A DNA stretch of 10,098 nt from Gemmatimonadaceae bacterium (GTDB lineage Bacteria > Gemmatimonadota > Gemmatimonadetes > Gemmatimonadales > Gemmatimonadaceae), in assembly GCA_025357975.1 (NCBI GenBank), contig JANYKY010000343.1, forward strand, positions 1-10,098, given 5' to 3'. Positions 6,913 to 10,098 of the stretch are shown one piece after another. A program made the position numbers and the translations under genes. Each line of letters starts with the position of its first letter. Position 1 is the stretch's first letter. The notes under the pieces were generated by a model. The model was given only the letters and a program-made list of their open reading frames with translations. It did no database searches and had not been told where the DNA came from.

Positions 6913-9408
6913 ATGCCCATTCCAGCCGCCCCGCCTTCAGGACCCGCCGAGCTCAATCAGAATGCGCGGACAGTTATCGAAAAGCGCTATCTGATCAAGG
7001 ACGCTTCGGGAACGCCGACGGAGCAGCCGGAGGACATGTTTTGGAGGGTGGCCGGAATTGTAGCGGAAGCAGACCGCCGTTATGGGGCGACCGATGCCGA
7101 CGTGACGGCTGCGGCTCAGGAGTTCTACGAGCTGATGACGCAGCGCCGCTTTGAGCCCAACTCACCCACTCTTATGAATGCGGGGCGTCCGCTTGGCCAG
7201 CTCTCCGCGTGCTTCGTCTTGCCTGTTGAGGATTCACTGTCGAACGGTCATAACGGCATTTACGACACGCTTCGATCGATGGCCCTGATACATCAGTCTG
7301 GTGGCGGAACCGGCTTCAGCTTCTCCCGTCTTCGTGGAACGGGATCGATGGTTCGCTCGACGACTGGCGTTGCGTCGGGCCCGGTGTCGTTCATGAAGCT
7401 GTACGATGCTTCGACAGATGCGGTGAAGCAGGGTGGAACGCGGCGCGGCGCGAACATGGGAATTCTTCGGGTCGATCATCCTGACGTGATGATGTTCATC
7501 AACTGCAAGGAAGACCTGACGCAGATCACCAACTTCAACATCTCTGTCGCGATTACGGCGAAGTTCATGGAGGCATTGAAGGCCGGGACGAGCTACGATC
7601 TCATCGAACCATCGACTGGGAAGGCCGCAGGGCGCCAGGATGCTGGCGAGGTCTGGGACAAGATGATCGATGGCGCGTGGAGAACGGGGGAGCCTGGGTG
7701 CTTCTTCATCGACGAGGCCAATCGCTACAATCCGGTGCCGCATGTTGGCTCGTATGAGGCGACCAATCCGTGTGGTGAGCAGCCGCTTCTGCCATATGAC
7801 GTGTGCAACCTCGGGTCGATCAACATTGGCTACTATGTCAGTGATGGAGTGCTCGACTGGGACGCGCTTGGCCGTGACATCCACACGTCGGTTCGCTTCC
7901 TCGACAATATCATCGACGTCAACAAGTACCCGCTGCCGGAAATCGATGCACTGTCGAAGCGCATCCGCCGCATCGGATTCGGTGTGATGGGTTTTGCCGA
8001 TGCACTTATCAGGCTCGAGATCTCGTATAGCTCTGAAGAGGGAATCGAGTTCGGGCGCAAGCTTCAGGCATTCGTCGATCTCGAATCGAAGAGGGAGAGC
8101 GAGCGCCTTGCAAATGAGCGTGGCCCGTTCCCCGAGTGGGCACGATCCATCTGGGGTCCCGATGAGACATGCTCGCGCGATGCGGAAGGCAATCGCATTC
8201 GTCCGATGCAGATGTTGCGTAACTGCAACGTGAATACGATTGCGCCGACGGGCACCATCTCGATCATTGCCGGTTGCTCATCAGGTATCGAGCCGCTGTT
8301 TGCCGTTGCGTTCATGCGCAACCAGGCCGGTGCGATGATGCCCGACGTGAACGAGGATTTCCTCGCTATCGCCAAGTCAGAAGGTTGGTATTCGGCGGAG
8401 TTGATCGAGAAGATCGCAAAGCAGGGTCACATACATTTTGAGGAAGTGCCGGCGAAGTGGCAGAAAATTTTTGTGACTGCGCACGATATTTCGCCCAAAT
8501 GGCATGTCCGGATGCAGGCTGCTTTCCAGGAGAATTGCGACTCCGCCATTTCGAAGACCACGAACTTCCCGCACACGGCTTCGCGTGAAGATGTACGCGC
8601 GATCTACGAGCTTGCGTATAATCTCAAGTGCAAGGGTGTAACTGTTTACCGTGATGGCTCGCGTGACAACCAGGTTTTGTCCACCGGTGCGACCGCAGGC
8701 GCGAAGGCAGAGCGTGATGGCACGGCTGATATGCGCGGTGAAGTCGGCGATCTCAGGGGAACGATTACGGAGCTCGAAGCCGAAATCGCCGCCGTCAGGA
8801 AGAACCTTTTTGACGCCGAAGCCGAGAATCTTCAGCGTCGCCAGAAGCGCGCGCGACCGGACACGCTTCGTGGAACAACGAGCCGCATGGAAACCCCGCT
8901 CGGCACGATGTTCGTGAACATCACCGAGGATGATCGTGGCCAGCCGTTTGAGGTGTTCATCAATCTTGGAAAGGCTGGCGGCTCTGCGATGGCGGACGTC
9001 GAGGCCATCGGAAGATTGATCTCCCTGGCATTGCGTTCAGGTATCTCCATTCAGGCCATTCACAGGCAGCTTCGCGGAATTGCATCGGATCGCGCGATTG
9101 GAATCGGACCCAACAAAGTACTGTCGGTTCCGGATGCAATTGGTATTGCGATCGAGAGCTGGATCAGGCAGAAGCAGGGAGTTCAGCAGGAGTTGCTGCG
9201 TGGCGAGACACCGACGGGGCCGCAGTCGGCGGTTGTTCCGAGCGAGCCGGTGTCAGTGACGACAGGTGCGGCGCAGACGCAGTACGAATTCGAGAGCGTG
9301 AACCGCGATCAGGCATTCATGGGTACGTGTCCGGATTGCGGATCGCAGCTCGAGCAGGCCGAGGGGTGCGCAAAGTGTCATGTGTGCGGATTTTCTGAAT
9401 GCGGCTGA
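6913..9408 (+). CDS. nrdJ: Vitamin B12-dependent class II ribonucleotide reductase
   Basis: 831 residues, full length. It reduces ribonucleotides to deoxyribonucleotides in the cytoplasm using adenosylcobalamin to generate the active-site radical, independent of oxygen and without a separate radical subunit. Visible landmarks: the opening [13 protein letters not shown] typical of Nrd[11 protein letters not shown]100 in [13 protein letters not shown] with N285, C287 (thiyl radical site) and E289; C298 in VCNLGS, 11 residues after C287 as in Thermotoga NrdJ; and [19 protein letters not shown]100 and C298 should form the substrate-reducing disulfide. A charged, probably coiled-coil linker (about 606-650) precedes a TSCPD-like domain (about 652-770, with [20 protein letters not shown]). 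The tail carries Cys at 806, 809, 819, 822, 825 and 830, a zinc-ribbon-like cluster ending SECG that probably re-reduces the active site. There is no N-terminal ATP-cone. It appears monocistronic: a long intergenic region lies before it and a strong terminator after it. Confidence 0.96.
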   Translation: MPIPAAPPSGPAELNQNARTVIEKRYLIKDASGTPTEQPEDMFWRVAGIVAEADRRYGATDADVTAAAQEFYELMTQRRFEPNSPTLMNAGRPLGQLSACFVLPVEDSLSNGHNGIYDTLRSMALIHQSGGGTGFSFSRLRGTGSMVRSTTGVASGPVSFMKLYDASTDAVKQGGTRRGANMGILRVDHPDVMMFINCKEDLTQITNFNISVAITAKFMEALKAGTSYDLIEPSTGKAAGRQDAGEVWDKMIDGAWRTGEPGCFFIDEANRYNPVPHVGSYEATNPCGEQPLLPYDVCNLGSINIGYYVSDGVLDWDALGRDIHTSVRFLDNIIDVNKYPLPEIDALSKRIRRIGFGVMGFADALIRLEISYSSEEGIEFGRKLQAFVDLESKRESERLANERGPFPEWARSIWGPDETCSRDAEGNRIRPMQMLRNCNVNTIAPTGTISIIAGCSSGIEPLFAVAFMRNQAGAMMPDVNEDFLAIAKSEGWYSAELIEKIAKQGHIHFEEVPAKWQKIFVTAHDISPKWHVRMQAAFQENCDSAISKTTNFPHTASREDVRAIYELAYNLKCKGVTVYRDGSRDNQVLSTGATAGAKAERDGTADMRGEVGDLRGTITELEAEIAAVRKNLFDAEAENLQRRQKRARPDTLRGTTSRMETPLGTMFVNITEDDRGQPFEVFINLGKAGGSAMADVEAIGRLISLALRSGISIQAIHRQLRGIASDRAIGIGPNKVLSVPDAIGIAIESWIRQKQGVQQELLRGETPTGPQSAVVPSEPVSVTTGAAQTQYEFESVNRDQAFMGTCPDCGSQLEQAEGCAKCHVCGFSECG

Positions 9409-9432
9409 GGATCGGTTGCATTTGAAATGAGG

Positions 9433-9460
9433 AGCCCGCCGCTAACCGCGGCGGGCTTTT
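9433..9460 (+). terminator. Intrinsic terminator after nrdJ
   Basis: AGCCCGCCGC (9433-9442), loop TAACC, GCGGCGGGCT (9448-9457): a perfect 10-bp GC-rich stem leading into TTTT. It starts 24 bases after the nrdJ stop codon. It isolates nrdJ from the following gene, which therefore needs its own promoter. Confidence 0.92.
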
Positions 9461-9526
9461 CATATACAGCGGGGCCACAAGCCAAAAGCCAAAGCGACAA
9501 CCGAAAAACGCACTGCGAACGGTCAA

Positions 9527-10096
9527 ATGCCCTCGCTGCGGAATAATTCTTTCGTGGCAAGCGCTCAATGGCCAAAAGTCGCGCTTTGCAGGCAGCAGAA
9601 AGTGCTGACAGCAAAACGGCAAAACCTCGAGCAGGCCATCATGGCAATCAGGAACGCCGAGAGATCTCTTCAGTCAGAGGGCCGTCCCGACTGGAAGCTT
9701 TTCAAACGAATCATCCAGGAGATCGAAATGCAGAACACGACTGATTGGTCGAAGCGCTACTACAGCGACGACGGCAAATTGAAAATCGAGGAACGGGCAA
9801 AGCTCTGGTCGCCAGAGCTTCAGGAGCAAGTCACGAAAGACTGGGACCAGCTTTTCGCCGATGTCAAAGCCTCGCTCGGCGAAGATCCAGCAAGTCCGAA
9901 AGCTCAGGAGCTCGCAGCGAGATGGAAGACGCTCGTGTCGGGATTCACCGGCGGCGACCCGGAGGTATCAAAAGGCTTGAATGCGATGTACGCGGACCGC
10001 GACAACTGGCCAGCGGAACAGAAGGAGAGGGTTTCGATGCCACCCGATATCTGGGCGTTCATCCAGAACGCTTTCGCCGCGGGGAAAACCAAGTAG
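9527..10096 (+). CDS. Stand-alone TipAS-like ligand-binding domain protein (MerR HTH missing)
   Basis: At most 189 residues from ATG at 9527. From about residue 27 it matches the dimerisation helix plus TipAS domain of MerR-family regulators (TipAL/SkgA/Mta type): an LTAKRQNLEQAI helix, then IIQEIEMQNTTDW, RYYSDDGKLKIEER, DPASPKAQELAARW and FTGGDPEVSKGLNAMY, closing with PPDIWAFIQNAF. In those regulators this domain binds hydrophobic or peptide drugs and follows an N-terminal DNA-binding helix-turn-helix of about 70 residues. No such helix-turn-helix is visible here: the frame is open upstream to the nrdJ terminator, but the residues encoded are low-complexity and unlike MerR. The first 25 or so residues of the ORF also look non-conserved, so GTG at 9602 or ATG at 9641 are alternative starts. 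None has a strong ribosome binding site. The TipAS portion has no Cys, so covalent capture of thiopeptides as in TipAL is unlikely. It may be a functional binding protein or the remnant of a truncated regulator. Confidence 0.75.
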   Translation: MPSLRNNSFVASAQWPKVALCRQQKVLTAKRQNLEQAIMAIRNAERSLQSEGRPDWKLFKRIIQEIEMQNTTDWSKRYYSDDGKLKIEERAKLWSPELQEQVTKDWDQLFADVKASLGEDPASPKAQELAARWKTLVSGFTGGDPEVSKGLNAMYADRDNWPAEQKERVSMPPDIWAFIQNAFAAGKTK

Positions 10097-10098
10097 AG

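Noticed and set aside
7234..7884. Minus-strand ORF of 216 codons inside nrdJ
   Set aside because: It is fully antisense to conserved NrdJ active-site sequence, with Arg/His-rich composition typical of shadow frames.
9522..9608. KCPRCG zinc-ribbon-like peptide in another frame just before the TipAS gene
   Set aside because: Only one CxxC pair, no start codon with a ribosome binding site, and a stop soon after, so it is probably chance.

Overview
The window is high-GC, gene-dense bacterial chromosome with no mobile element, CRISPR array or rRNA/tRNA gene that I could find. Several features fit a diderm bacterium: a muropeptide importer, a periplasmic amidase and a large protein ending in a predicted outer-membrane barrel. 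The style of the proteins (a metallopeptidase/TolB-propeller/barrel fusion, a class II ribonucleotide reductase, GTG and TTG starts) reminds me of Gemmatimonadota. That placement is an inference and needs a homology search.

Layout. Positions 1-954 (+) hold the 3' two-thirds of an AmpG-type muropeptide permease cut by the window edge. A PP2C-type Ser/Thr phosphatase runs convergently (964 to about 1818, -), with only 9 bases between the two stop codons. A divergent regulatory region (about 1819-2001) separates it from a secreted, multidomain N-acetylmuramoyl-L-alanine amidase (2002-3633, +). Close behind, probably in the same transcript, is a 977-residue secreted protein (3662-6595, +). It joins a gluzincin-like HEXXH domain, a TolB/PD40-like propeller and a D15-like outer-membrane barrel. 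A 314-base gene-free stretch follows (6596-6909). It contains two small hairpins, one of them followed by eight T just before the ribosome binding site of the next gene.

Positions 6913-9408 (+) encode a full-length B12-dependent class II ribonucleotide reductase (NrdJ) with a TSCPD-like domain and a cysteine-rich C-terminal tail. A strong intrinsic terminator (9433-9460) follows. The last gene (9527-10096, +) encodes a TipAS-type ligand-binding domain that lacks the MerR helix-turn-helix normally fused to it.

How the genes fit together. AmpG and the amidase both belong to peptidoglycan turnover: the amidase cleaves stem peptides from glycan in the periplasm, and AmpG imports anhydro-muropeptides for recycling. 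The amidase and the metallopeptidase-barrel protein look like an envelope operon. The phosphatase could counteract a Hanks-type Ser/Thr kinase, but no kinase lies in the window. NrdJ is a housekeeping enzyme unrelated to its neighbours. The two items most worth a second look are the three-part protease/propeller/barrel protein and the headless TipAS protein. I see no clear evidence for a wholly new multi-gene system.
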